From positions 70,412,033-70,476,032 of the forward strand of contig OY856187.1 in NCBI GenBank assembly GCA_963693315.1: a DNA stretch of 64,000 nt, read 5' to 3'. The DNA is from Diogma glabrata. Its lineage: Eukaryota > Arthropoda > Insecta > Diptera > Cylindrotomidae. Position 1 is the stretch's first letter, and every line of letters begins with the position of its first letter. Below the pieces are notes generated by a model, which saw nothing but the letters and a program-made list of their open reading frames with translations, made no database searches and was not told the origin of the DNA. The translations under genes were made by a program, and so were the position numbers. This document shows positions 47,847 to 57,177 of the stretch, one piece after another.

Positions 47847-48030
47847 TCTGTGATATAAATCAAATCAAACTTGACATTTATTCGATTATTAAAATCTGTG
47901 ATACAAATTAAATGAAATTGATGTGATATAAATCAAATAACTTTTACATTTATTCAATTACTTAAATCTGTGACATAAACTAAATTATTAATCTTTCATT
48001 TATTCGAATACTAAGAACTGTGATAGTAAT
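47847..48030. repeat. Degenerate ~48-bp minisatellite
   Basis: 'ctgtgata(t/c)aaat...catttattcga' recurs near 47848, 47896, 47970 and 48018, spaced about 48 bases with one longer interval. Confidence 0.65.
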
Positions 48031-49339
48031 TATTAAGCTTTACTTTATCTCGCATGTTAAAATTTGTGTTGTACAATAGAAAAATTTACAATACTCGTAT
48101 CGCTAACCAAAAATAGTAATTAGTAAAATTAAAAACATCAAAAGAAATCATTTGTTGATCCTTAGTTAATTTTATTGAAATAAGATCATAAATAATTAGC
48201 ATAATTTAAATTAAAATAACTGTTCTTATATCTAATTATAACCAAAAACAAATAATAAAGGAACTTTACGACAAATTCACTTGTGTTATTGAAAAAAATA
48301 TTCATATCAATACGGGGTGTTATCGATCAAATACAATAAAAAGAAAGATTTTTAAAAAAAAAACTAAAATAAAGTGCCATGACCCGGTCCAGCCTTGGAG
48401 AGCCGAGGAGAAGTTATAATCCCGCCACGTTATAAGAGGCATCTATCACGTGAAATTCTGATTTTATTTGCGGCCGAGGAACATTACCGCCTAGGGTGAG
48501 ACAAGGGAGGTGGAGACACGGGAATTGTCCACAACATGAGGTGAGTCGTTTAAATTTCTTTCTTTTATGTACGGCTATATAGGTGTGTGTATGGGTGTGT
48601 ATGTCTATAGTTATGCTTGCATGTGTGTATGTATGCGGGCGAATGTGTGTATATGGATATGAGGATGTGGGTATGTATGAGCGAGTGTAATTGTTGCATG
48701 CGCGTATGTGGGTTGGTTGATGAGTGGGGTGTTGTGAATGTGCGTATGAAGCTATGGATGGTGTGTATGTGTGGGAGTAGATGAAGTGTGTAAGTGTGGG
48801 AATAGATTAAAATCATGGGGTTGGGCGTGGTGATCATGGTTCTTTCATATACGGGGGTCGCCAGAGTCTGTTTAGTTCACTTGTTTTTCTTCTAACATCC
48901 GTTGTCATCCCATGTTACGCGTATAAGTTCAGTTATTTGTGTTGAAGCAGCAGGTATTCTTCTCTCGACCCCATAGGTTGCAGCTAGTCTGGGGCAAAAA
49001 AATAATCTCGCTAGGTACGCGACCTGCTATGCCACTTCATTGTTCAGCAATAAAGCAGCGCTTCACTACACATTTTAACTTTATTTCATTAGTCATCTAG
49101 ATTTTTACAATCATTTTAAAATTCACAATCTATTGGATTATAAGTTCTTTCTAGTTGAAAATTTTCGGACGAGTGCTGTAGTATGCGAACAAACAAAGAA
49201 AATGAGCAAATCAGAAAATATATGGTAAAATCCACTATTTTGTTTAATTCATACCACAAGCTAATCAGTCCTCATGTTGACTGAAACTTATAACCAAAGT
49301 TTCTTCAAAATCGCTTGATGACTGTTGTTTTGTTCAACC
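48031..49339. other. AT-rich sequence, a TG-rich tract and a short GC-richer island
   Basis: 48370-48545 and 48840-49060 are distinctly less AT-rich and may be retroposon remnants, but frames are broken. 48575-48800 is an imperfect TGTGTATG tract; the 90-codon minus frame 48565-48837 is its by-product. Confidence 0.45.
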
Positions 49340-49480
49340 TCAAACTTTTATTGTTGAAGTATTGTGACTATATTTTTTAAATTCAAAGTTAGGTAGCTTA
49401 GTTAAATATATTGAATCATAAACTAACGTCTCTGAATATCTGAGGATACCATGCCAACAAGGGTTGGGACGTCAGTTTTT
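49340..49480 (-). repeat. 3'-UTR-like match to the non-LTR element
   Basis: On the minus strand, 'TGGTATCCTCAGATATTCA' (49433-49451) matches 'TGGTATCTTCGGATATTCA' in the 3' UTR of the element at 33991-35950 (about 35861-35879), and weaker similarity continues downstream. This looks like the 3' remnant of a related copy in opposite orientation, close to the LTR element insertion. Confidence 0.45.
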
Positions 49481-49524
49481 AAAATATTACTCAAATGGAA
49501 TTTCTAATGACGTGTTATCCATTG

Positions 49525-49528
49525 AAGT
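49525..49528 (+). repeat. 4-bp target-site duplication, left copy (AAGT)
   Basis: AAGT immediately before the 5' LTR, repeated at 57625-57628 immediately after the 3' LTR. Confidence 0.85.
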
Positions 49529-49975
49529 TGTTGTAAACCCATAACATCGAGGTCATTCTTCATTATTAGAATTGCTTATTTATCAAACACGCGCAATAAA
49601 GCAGGAAACTCTTGTTTCACTTAAAATTATTTAAAACTCTTGCTTCCCATAAATTTATTAAAAAACTCTTATTTCACATAAAATGTTTAAAAACTCTTGT
49701 TCCCATAAAATTATTAAAAAACTCTTATTTCACATAAAATGTTTAAAAACTCTTGTTTCCCATAAAATTATAAAAAACAAAAGCAAAACTAAAAATGATG
49801 AATTGACTTTTTAATTAAAACAAATAATTTTAATAAACATAATTATTAAGTTCTTTAGTTTTAAATTGAAGCTCCGACCGGAGGGTAACAAAATTATTGT
49901 TATAAATAAAATAAATAAAATTAAATCTATGTGTTGTGTTCAAAATTCATTTTCCTAGTCACGAGTATTTCTACA
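49529..49975 (+). repeat. 5' LTR (447 bp)
   Basis: Begins TGTTGTAAACCC and ends TTTCTACA, i.e. canonical TG...CA. Contains a 56-bp tandem repeat present about 2.4 times (about 49631-49775; 'aaaactcttg...ccataaaa'), overlapping AATAAA polyadenylation signals at 49905-49919 and a GT-rich stretch at 49931-49940 suitable for 3' end formation. No standard TATA box is obvious; initiation may be TATA-less as in other gypsy-type LTRs (inference). Confidence 0.95.
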
Positions 49976-49979
49976 AATT

Positions 49980-49997
49980 TGGTGACAGCGGTGGGAT
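49980..49997 (+). promoter_or_regulatory. Primer binding site, tRNA-Leu type
   Basis: TGGTGACAGCGGTGGGAT lies 4 nt after the 5' LTR. Its complement ends ...CCCACCGCTGTCACCA, matching the 3' end expected for a tRNA-Leu. It primes minus-strand DNA synthesis. tRNA identity is by recall of tRNA-Leu 3' ends. Confidence 0.8.
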
Positions 49998-50112
49998 CCC
50001 AATAGACAAAACGGGTCCAAATACTGTGATTAGAAAAAAATTCGTAAAGTCCGGTCGTAAAAAAAAAAAGAAATTCATTAAATTTTTGAAAAATCGATAA
50101 AAAAAATAAATA

Positions 50113-50157
50113 AATAACTTTCAGTGCAATAACTTTCAGTGCAATAACTTTCAGTGC
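50113..50157 (+). repeat. Three exact tandem copies of a 15-bp leader motif
   Basis: AATAACTTTCAGTGC is repeated three times without a mismatch (50113-50127, 50128-50142, 50143-50157) in the untranslated leader. Tandem leader motifs in gypsy-type elements can be protein binding sites (insulator or enhancer), but this word is not the Su(Hw) consensus as I know it. A packaging or transcriptional role is a guess. Confidence 0.85.
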
Positions 50158-50484
50158 ATCAGTGATTTATAGAATAATAAAATTGCTGAAAAGATTTAGC
50201 TATAAAGATTTTTTTTTAAAAAATTTTTTTGTTTGCACACAAAATAAACAGAAAACACAACTAATACACGGTTTCAACCAATTCGATACCCAGCAACAAC
50301 ATTACACATCCATCATCTACGGGAATAAAAGAATTAGTCAAGGAAAATTATATTATGTACAATTCAATCAAGATTCAATCAAGATTCATCAAAAATAATT
50401 AAATTTTCTCCATCACTAACAACAACAGTTTTTTTCAACAAATCTACATCAGGAAGATCCAAGAAGACATACAAACTGGCAGAT

Positions 50485-50588
50485 GTAAGTTTTATTTTAA
50501 ATCTTTAATTTTTCTAAATTTTAAATTCTAAATTGCTCTAAAGTTTAAGTGTTTCTATAAAATAGACTAAATTAAAAATCAATTTTAG
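50485..50588 (+). promoter_or_regulatory. Candidate leader splice donor and proximal acceptor
   Basis: AGAT/GTAAGT places a strong 5' splice site at 50485. An acceptor-like CAATTTTAG ends at 50588, upstream of the gag ATG, and a similar AATTTTAG ends at 55244, just upstream of env. The donor could therefore make either a leader-spliced gag-pol RNA or a spliced env RNA. Spliced env messages are established for errantiviruses; the exact sites here are inferred. Confidence 0.5.
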
Positions 50589-50626
50589 CTGTTTAAAGCA
50601 TAACTTTTTGTTTTGGTAAATTATTA

Positions 50627-51832
50627 ATGTCAGACGATAATAATCGTAAAAGTCTTTCTGTAAATATTAGCTTAAGAAATCGAAAAGTGCGAAAAATTAA
50701 TACTAGTGACCAACCAACTATTTCAAATAATCCATCTGACATAATTGTTGAATGTTCGTCATCAGATAACCCAGATAGTGTCGAAGTTTCTTCTGATTCC
50801 GAATCAGATAAACCTACCTCAGTTTCAATTTGTGAATTTTCAAAATCAAATTCAAATATCAAAGTTGAAAATTTAAATAGTCCTACAATGTCACTTGACG
50901 TTTCGTTTGCTTTAAAACTAATCCCTGAATTCAGTGGTGAAGCTATTCTATTAAATAAATTCATAAAAGGTGGTGATATTATTTATCAATCAGCTACAAC
51001 TGTAGAAACTAAAAAACAATTTGAGAATATAATATTAATGAAATTATCTGGCAAAGCATACCAATGCGTTGAAAATAACGAACTAACCTCATGGGGATCA
51101 ATCAAAGAGGAATTAATTAAACAATTTAGCAAAACTCGCACTTATAATCACGTAAATTCAGAGTTAGTACATTCACGACAAAAAACGGGTGAAACCATAC
51201 ATGATTTTGCAAATAAAATTGAAACACTATTAGCCGAACTAAATAGTTCATGCATTCAAAGCGAAGGTATAGAAACCGCCAAACATTTCCGAGGGTTGCA
51301 CTCAAAGCTAGCTATTAACAGTTTTTTAGACGGCATAATCCCTATTATTCGAAAAAATTTGAGAAACGACTTTTCAGATCTTAAAAGCGCGGTACTAGCT
51401 GTAATAGAAGAGGAAAAAAAGTTGTTATTCAAACCAATAAATTCTATGCCATTTAGTAAAGAAAATCCTAACTCAAATTCAAAGTTATTATTCTGTTACA
51501 AATGTAAAAGAAACGGTCATACTATATACAATTGCAGACACAATTTTAATAACAGAAATTTCTTGCAAACGCGTTCAAATATTCCGTTAAATAATCAGCA
51601 AATAAGATACGCGACAATTATTTGCACATATTGCAAGAATCATGGCCATAGTATAAATGAATGTAGAAAGTTAAAAGCCAAACACAATAATAACGGAAAT
51701 GGCAGTTACCAAGGTTATTATTACAGAACGGAAAATAAAAATCTTAATACGATTCCCAATGTACAAAGTTCCAATCCGGGAAACGATCCAACCCCGAGCA
51801 CGAGCGGAGTGACTCAAATGGGGAAATTGTAA
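50627..51832 (+). CDS. gag: Gag structural polyprotein
   Basis: 401 aa from ATG 50627. The acidic, Ser-rich N-terminus is followed by a capsid-like retrotransposon Gag region (about residues 90-260, with 'IPEFSGEAILLNKFI' and 'HSRQKTGETIHDFANKIE') and a nucleocapsid with two CCHC zinc knuckles of CX2CX4HX4C form, at residues 290-303 (CYKCKRNGHTIYNC) and 333-346 (CTYCKNHGHSINEC). Gag forms the virus-like particle and binds RNA through the knuckles. The frame ends in a Pro/Ser/Thr-rich tail that overlaps the pol frame by 85 nt. Two intact knuckles are notable because classical Drosophila errantivirus Gags, as I recall, lack canonical CCHC boxes. Confidence 0.95.
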   Translation: MSDDNNRKSLSVNISLRNRKVRKINTSDQPTISNNPSDIIVECSSSDNPDSVEVSSDSESDKPTSVSICEFSKSNSNIKVENLNSPTMSLDVSFALKLIPEFSGEAILLNKFIKGGDIIYQSATTVETKKQFENIILMKLSGKAYQCVENNELTSWGSIKEELIKQFSKTRTYNHVNSELVHSRQKTGETIHDFANKIETLLAELNSSCIQSEGIETAKHFRGLHSKLAINSFLDGIIPIIRKNLRNDFSDLKSAVLAVIEEEKKLLFKPINSMPFSKENPNSNSKLLFCYKCKRNGHTIYNCRHNFNNRNFLQTRSNIPLNNQQIRYATIICTYCKNHGHSINECRKLKAKHNNNGNGSYQGYYYRTENKNLNTIPNVQSSNPGNDPTPSTSGVTQMGKL

Positions 51833-54800
51833 CATTAGAACCGCAAATTTTACTTAACAATAATTTTAAAGAATCAAACGAATTTCTAATACTAACATTA
51901 AACATAAACGAAAATAAGGAAAATAAAACAGATTTTTTGTTGGATACGGGAGCATCCATTAGTTTACTAAAAAAAAGTAAAAATAAATTAGAAACAGACG
52001 TACATTTTAACAAAAAATTTTTACTCAAAGCCATTGCTGACGAAACAGTTCAAACTTTAGGTGTATGTTATTTACAAATACAAATTTGTGATGCAAAAAT
52101 AATGCATTCATTCAATATCGTTGATGACGATTTTCCAATTCCCACAGATGGAATTTTGGGTCAAGATTTTTTTTATAAAACTAATAGTGAAATTAGCTAC
52201 GGAGATAAAAATGTATCTCTAAAAATAAACAATAAAATTTATAACCTAAATTTAAAAACAAATTCTAAATCCCATTACATACCGGCTAGAACGGAAAAGT
52301 TTATTCGAGTTATGGTAAATACAAATGAAGAGAGTGTCTCATTATCACAAGAAATTTTACCTGGCGTTTTTATCTCAAATTCTTTAGTCAAGCCAGAGAA
52401 CTATTTAGTAACAGTGAGTATATTAAACTCTACTGAAAATGATATAGAATTAAATGATGTTCCATTAAATTTGTTTAGTATAAACAATTTCGAAGTTTTA
52501 CAAATTAATTGTAATGTGGAACAACGTATGAAAACATTAGAATCTTCTCTAAAACTAGATGATTTAAATAACGAAGAAAGAATGTCTATTTTAGAGATAT
52601 GTCGACAATATAATGAGTATTTTTATCTCGAAGGAGATCACTTCACTTCTACCAGTGCAATTGAGCATAATATTCCAATTTGTCCTAATCAGCCTCCCAT
52701 AAATTCAAAACCATATAGATTACCTGAGTCTCAGAGATCAGAAATAAATAAACAAGTTAACGAAATGATGGAAAAAAATATTATTCAACCAAGTTCCAGC
52801 GCTTGGAATTCGCCTTTGTTATTAGTTGCGAAGCGTCCAGATTCTACTGGCCAGAAAAGGTTTCGCGTGGTGGTAGACTACCGAAAATTAAATTCAGTTA
52901 CCATTGGTGATGCTTATCCTCTTCCAAATATTACAGAAATTTTAGAACAATTAGGTAAATCCAAATATTTTTCAACCCTGGATTTAGCCAGTGGTTTCCA
53001 TCAAGTTAATATGAGTAAAGCAGACAAACCGAAAACTGCTTTTAGTACTAGCCATGGCCACTACGAATTTAATCGTATGCCATTTGGGTTAAAAGGTGCG
53101 CCTGCAACCTTTCAGAGATTAATGAACTCTGTACTTACTGGTTTACAAGGAAGTAAATGTTTTGTTTACTTGGACGACATTGTTATCTACGGATATGATC
53201 TTAGGGATCACAATAACAAATTAATTGATGTTTTAGAATGTCTTAAACATAATAATTTGAAGCTTCAACCAGATAAATGTAATTTTTTGAGAAAAGAAAT
53301 AAATTATTTAGGTCATGTAATTACTGATAAAGGAATTAAACCAGATCCTTTAAAAATTTCTGCTGTGAAAAATTTTCCTAGAGCAAATTGTACAAAAGAT
53401 GTGAAATCATTTTTAGGTTTAATTGGCTATTACAGAAAGTTTATTCCTGACTTTTCAAAATTATCAGAACCATTGCACAAATTATTAAAAAAGGATGTCA
53501 AATTCGAATGGAATGGTTTTTGTGACGAAGCTTTCAATAAATTAAAAGAAAAATTGGTGAATCCTCCAATCCTTCAGTATCCCGATTTTTCTAAGGAATT
53601 TACAATAACAACAGACGCTAGTGATCATGCTATAGGTGCAGTACTTTCACAAGGAACAGGTTCAGTGGATCTACCAATTGCTTTCGCAAGTAGAACTTTA
53701 AATAAAGCTGAGCGAAACTATTCCACCATTGAGAAAGAATTGTTAGCAATTGTCTGGGCTGTTACGTATTTTAGACCGTATGTCTACGGACGACGTTTTT
53801 TAATTATAACAGACCACAAACCATTGGTATGGGTATGCAATATTAAAAATCCTTCATCTAGATTAATGAGATGGCGTATTAAGTTAGAAGAATACGATTA
53901 TAGAGTAATGTATAAACCTGGTAAACTTAATACTAATGCCGACGCACTTTCTAGAATTCCTATGACCACTTCTCAGATTAATGTTGTGACACGAGCTCAG
54001 TCGAACAAAATAATAACGAATAATAATCACAATATACCAGAAATTTTAGAAATTATAAATAATGGAAAAGTTGATGTAGCAAAAAACGAAAATAATATTA
54101 GTGAACAAATTAGCGAGCATACAAATATAAAAAATAATGATTCAAATCATGTTGAAGTAATTGATAGAAATGTGATAAATACGATTTTACAGGAATATCA
54201 TGAAAATCCTTTAGGTGGACACATGGGTGTATCTAGAACATTTAGTAAAATCAAGCAAAAATACTACTGGAAAACCATGTTTAAAGATATTAAAAAGTTT
54301 ATAAGAAGCTGTACGTTATGTCAAAAGAATAAAATAGGTAAAATAAATAAAATTCCTATGAAAATTACAACAACTTCAGAACAACCATTCGAAAAAATAT
54401 TTCTAGATGTTGTTGGCCCTCTACCTGAAAGCTTTTCAGGACAAAAATATATTCTTACAATACAGGATGATTTAACAAAATTTTCAGATGGAATTCCAAT
54501 GCCAAATCAAGAAGCAGAAACAGTTGCTAAAGCCTTTGTTAAAAATATAATATGTAAATTTGGTACCCCTATTAGTGTTTTGACGGATCAGGGATCAAAT
54601 TTCACTAGCAACCTTTTTAAACAGATGTGTAAATTATTAAAAATAAAGAAAATTCAATGTACAGAATATCATCCTCAAACCAACGGCGCTTTAGAGCGTT
54701 CTCATAGAACATTGGGCGAATATATTAGAAATTTTTTTACAAATGATCCATTAAACTGGGATGAGTGGATACCGTATGCCATGTTTACTTACAATACAAC

Positions 54801-55209
54801 TCCCCATACTTCTACAAATTATTCTCCATTTGAATTATTATTCGGTACTAAAGCAAAATTACCTACTTCTTTAACATGCGAACCAGAAGCAATGTATAAT
54901 TATGATGATTATCTTTTTGACTTAAAAAACAAATTACAGAATTCACATCTAATAGCGCGGAAAAATTTAATAGCAAATAAAGAAAAATCTAAAACTTATT
55001 ATGACAAAACATCAAAACCATTTTTGGTAAATAAAGGTGATTTAGTATATTTGAAAAACGAACTTAACAAAAATAAAAAACTTAATCCATTATTCTTTGG
55101 TCCTTATTTAGTTTTAGAAACACCTAGCGCAGAAAATTCTATAATAAAAATAGGAAATAAAACTCGTACGGTTCACAATAATCGTCTTAAAAATTGTAAT
55201 CAAAATTGA
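51748..55209 (+). CDS. pol: Pol polyprotein: protease, reverse transcriptase, RNase H, integrase
   Basis: Open in the -1 frame relative to gag from 51748, expressed by frameshift and so without its own ATG. Aspartic protease active site 'LLDTGASIS' lies near 51937-51963. RT catalytic centre 'VYLDDIVIYG' (YLDD at about 53168) follows the 'PFGLKGAPATFQR' and 'LDLASGFHQV' blocks. RNase H starts near 'TTDASDHAIGAV' (about 53608). Integrase has an HHCC zinc domain (H in 'YHENPLGGH', C in 'CTLCQKN', about 54195-54325) and a D,D-35-E core: 'FLDVVGP' (about 54403), 'LTDQGSNF' (about 54580), 'GALERSH' (about 54688). No stops interrupt any domain. It processes polyproteins, copies RNA to DNA and inserts it. 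Confidence 0.95.
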   Translation, partial: YDSQCTKFQSGKRSNPEHERSDSNGEIVTLEPQILLNNNFKESNEFLILTLNINENKENKTDFLLDTGASISLLKKSKNKLETDVHFNKKFLLKAIADETVQTLGVCYLQIQICDAKIMHSFNIVDDDFPIPTDGILGQDFFYKTNSEISYGDKNVSLKINNKIYNLNLKTNSKSHYIPARTEKFIRVMVNTNEESVSLSQEILPGVFISNSLVKPENYLVTVSILNSTENDIELNDVPLNLFSINNFEVLQINCNVEQRMKTLESSLKLDDLNNEERMSILEICRQYNEYFYLEGDHFTSTSAIEHNIPICPNQPPINSKPYRLPESQRSEINKQVNEMMEKNIIQPSSSAWNSPLLLVAKRPDSTGQKRFRVVVDYRKLNSVTIGDAYPLPNITEILEQLGKSKYFSTLDLASGFHQVNMSKADKPKTAFSTSHGHYEFNRMPFGLKGAPATFQRLMNSVLTGLQGSKCFVYLDDIVIYGYDLRDHNNKLIDVLECLKHNNLKLQPDKCNFLRKEINYLGHVITDKGIKPDPLKISAVKNFPRANCTKDVKSFLGLIGYYRKFIPDFSKLSEPLHKLLKKDVKFEWNGFCDEAFNKLKEKLVNPPILQYPDFSKEFTITTDASDHAIGAVLSQGTGSVDLPIAFASRTLNKAERNYSTIEKELLAIVWAVTYFRPYVYGRRFLIITDHKPLVWVCNIKNPSSRLMRWRIKLEEYDYRVMYKPGKLNTNADALSRIPMTTSQINVVTRAQSNKIITNNNHNIPEILEIINNGKVDVAKNENNISEQISEHTNIKNNDSNHVEVIDRNVINTILQEYHENPLGGHMGVSRTFSKIKQKYYWKTMFKDIKKFIRSCTLCQKNKIGKINKIPMKITTTSEQPFEKIFLDVVGPLPESFSGQKYILTIQDDLTKFSDGIPMPNQEAETVAKAFVKNIICKFGTPISVLTDQGSNFTSNLFKQMCKLLKIKKIQCTEYHPQTNGALERSHRTLGEYIRNFFTNDPLNWDEWIPYAMFTYNTTPHTSTNYSPFELLFGTKAKLPTSLTCEPEAMYNYDDYLFDLKNKLQNSHLIARKNLIANKEKSKTYYDKTSKPFLVNKGDLVYLKNELNKNKKLNPLFFGPYLVLETPSAENSIIKIGNKTRTVHNNRLKNCNQN
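51778..51823 (+). promoter_or_regulatory. Gag-pol -1 frameshift signal
   Basis: In the gag frame the sequence reads ccG GGA AAC, a textbook X XXY YYZ slippery heptamer (GGGAAAC, 51778-51784). It lies inside the window where the pol frame is already open (from 51748) and gag has not yet stopped (51832). Seven nt downstream CCCC (51792-51795) and GAG (51796-51798 region) can pair with CTC (51813-51815) and GGGG (51820-51823), a possible stimulatory stem. GGGAAAC is used by some mammalian retroviruses (known); use here is inferred. Confidence 0.7.
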
Positions 55210-55230
55210 TTTGCAACTTAATAAATTTTT

Positions 55231-55244
55231 TTAATTAATTTTAG
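55231..55244 (+). promoter_or_regulatory. Candidate env splice acceptor
   Basis: A T-rich tract 'tttttttaattaattttag' ends in AG at 55244, 12 nt before the env ATG and after the pol stop. It pairs logically with the leader donor at 50485 to make env mRNA. Confidence 0.5.
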
Positions 55245-55256
55245 AAAACAAGGAAA

Positions 55257-56795
55257 ATGAGTCTTTTTGTTTATGTCACTCTCAACTTCATAGGCACTTG
55301 TTTTGCCGATTTTAATGTGACAACCATAACTAACCCTAACGGAATTTATTTCGAAGAAATAGGAACAGTTAACATATATGAATCTAGTTGGCGAATCGTA
55401 ACTTATTTAAATCTAGATACATATCATCAAGAATTCAAGATGCTCGAAGACTGTATATCACAAACACTGGCAATATGTAAAGATGTACACACGAGAAATG
55501 ACTATTGTTTAAGCTTAAAAAATTATTTAGAACATAGTTTTAGAGATGTTACAGTCGACGATGATTTTCTAACAGAGATATTTGAACGAAAATCTAAAAG
55601 AAATAAGCGAGGTATAATTAATGGTATTGGTAGGATATCTAAAACACTGTTTGGTACTCTCGATGACGAGGACGCAACTAATTATGACGGACAAATAAAT
55701 AAAATAATAAAACAAGATAAAGAATTTAATCATTTGTTATTAGAACAAACCTCAATTTTAAAAAGTTCTGTCGAATTTACAAATAGAACTTATAACTTGT
55801 TTAACAAAAAATTTAATGAAATCAATAATCAAATAGATGAATTACAAAATAAAAATAAAATTGAAAACAATAAAATTTATAAAATACAAAAATATGAAGA
55901 ATTAAACAATTTAATTATAGGGTTGTTAAGCTCTTTCCAATTAAAACAAACAGATTATATTAACATAATAATGATGGCACAAAACCACAAGTTACATCCT
56001 CATTTAATAGTTCCAACGAAACTGATATCGTTATTAAATAGTATTAAGTCAAATTTACCAATAAGATTAAAATTTCCTTTTTCGATTATAACTGATAATC
56101 TTTTTGAAATATATAACTTAATTAAATTAGATACTAAATTTAAAGAAGGTAAATTAATTTTTGTGGTAGAGATTCCATTAATTCAGTTAAATAATTATAA
56201 ACTTTTTAAAATAATAAGTATCCCTACACTATTTATCAACAATACATACGCGTTAATTTCAATAAAAAATGATTATATTGCCGAAGATCAATATAATAAA
56301 TTCTATTTATTTTTCGAAAAAGAGACAATCAGAAATTGCATAAAAATTGGTTCGAAACAGTTAATATGTAAGCAAGATTCTCCAAGATATAGTTCTAACT
56401 ACAATCATTGTGCTATACATCTGCGACACCAACAAAAAATAAATGCGGATAGTTGTCAAATTCATTTTTTAAATTTATATTCAGACATATGGATTAAATT
56501 AAATAATCCTGGTCATTGGTTATTCATATCGCCGATAGCAAAAAAAATAAATGTAAACTGTAACGGGACCGATTCTAACATTGAGATTTTGGGAACGGGT
56601 TTAATATATTTTAAGAAAAATTGTTATTTGTACAATGGCGAAATTACACTGTTTTCTAGCAGTGATTATAATTCTGAATTAAGATTACAAATTTCATTTA
56701 CTACTAATTTGACAATGCACATCAATGAAAATTTTAATTTCTCGAATAATAAAGAACTATTGCCCAAAGTAAAAAACGTCTCAAATAATCTATAA
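55257..56795 (+). CDS. env: Env glycoprotein ectodomain, baculovirus-F-like (anchor out of frame)
   Basis: 512 aa. N-terminal signal peptide (about residues 1-17, ending near 'FIGTCFA'). A furin-type site RNKR at residues 115-118 is followed by a Gly-rich hydrophobic segment starting 'GIINGIGRISKTLFG', the fusion-peptide position in insect errantivirus Env and baculovirus F proteins. A heptad-bearing region (about 150-225) and scattered Cys residues follow. Such Envs mediate membrane fusion in known errantiviruses. Here the frame stops at 56795 before any transmembrane helix; a hydrophobic anchor and basic tail lie just downstream in the +1 frame (56773-57021). As sequenced the product would be an unanchored ectodomain. 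A sequencing or assembly error is an alternative. Confidence 0.9.
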   Translation: MSLFVYVTLNFIGTCFADFNVTTITNPNGIYFEEIGTVNIYESSWRIVTYLNLDTYHQEFKMLEDCISQTLAICKDVHTRNDYCLSLKNYLEHSFRDVTVDDDFLTEIFERKSKRNKRGIINGIGRISKTLFGTLDDEDATNYDGQINKIIKQDKEFNHLLLEQTSILKSSVEFTNRTYNLFNKKFNEINNQIDELQNKNKIENNKIYKIQKYEELNNLIIGLLSSFQLKQTDYINIIMMAQNHKLHPHLIVPTKLISLLNSIKSNLPIRLKFPFSIITDNLFEIYNLIKLDTKFKEGKLIFVVEIPLIQLNNYKLFKIISIPTLFINNTYALISIKNDYIAEDQYNKFYLFFEKETIRNCIKIGSKQLICKQDSPRYSSNYNHCAIHLRHQQKINADSCQIHFLNLYSDIWIKLNNPGHWLFISPIAKKINVNCNGTDSNIEILGTGLIYFKKNCYLYNGEITLFSSSDYNSELRLQISFTTNLTMHINENFNFSNNKELLPKVKNVSNNL

Positions 56796-57021
56796 TAATG
56801 AACTCAACGAGATAAGTAAACACATTTCGGAACTCCAGAATAAAGAGCGTACATTTTTGAAAAATAGTAACAAAGGAATGGAATCTCACCATTTTCACAT
56901 TTATAGTTTGTACGGAATTTTTATTTTATCTGCTATAATAATATTAATATGTTATTTCCTAAAATGCAAAGTTAAATGCAAAAGGGAAGAAATAAATAAA
57001 CCGGTGGAACACCGGAAATAA
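56773..57021 (+). pseudogene. env: Out-of-frame Env membrane anchor and cytoplasmic tail
   Basis: Open in the frame one base off from env. It encodes a short juxtamembrane segment, a strongly hydrophobic helix (about 56902-56970, 'YGIFILSAIIILICYF') and a Lys/Arg-rich tail ending at 57021. These are the parts missing from the preceding env frame, so a single net base difference near the junction separates them; an A-run at about 56771-56776 is a natural place for such slippage. I do not reconstruct the joined product. Confidence 0.75.
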
Positions 57022-57166
57022 ATGAAACAAATTAGGATTTAGGAATAAGCAACATATGTAAATATGACATATGTAAAATAATAATAAACAAATTTTTATT
57101 TACTTTAATTTTTATTAAACTATACTTTTTTATTTAAATGATAATCTATGGAATATCATTTCACTT

Positions 57167-57177
57167 AAGAGGGAAGG
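57167..57177 (+). promoter_or_regulatory. Polypurine tract
   Basis: AAGAGGGAAGG directly abuts the 3' LTR start. It resists RNase H and primes plus-strand DNA synthesis in LTR retroelements. Confidence 0.9.

Noticed and set aside
48565..48837. 90-codon His/Thr-rich minus-strand frame
   Set aside because: By-product of an imperfect TGTGTATG tract.
50162..50398. 78-codon frame in the retroelement leader
   Set aside because: Starts at a non-ATG codon, low complexity, lies in the untranslated leader and overlaps no known leader protein.
50593..50964. 123-codon minus-strand frame
   Set aside because: Antisense shadow of gag.
51744..52034. 96-codon minus-strand frame
   Set aside because: Antisense shadow of the gag/pol junction.
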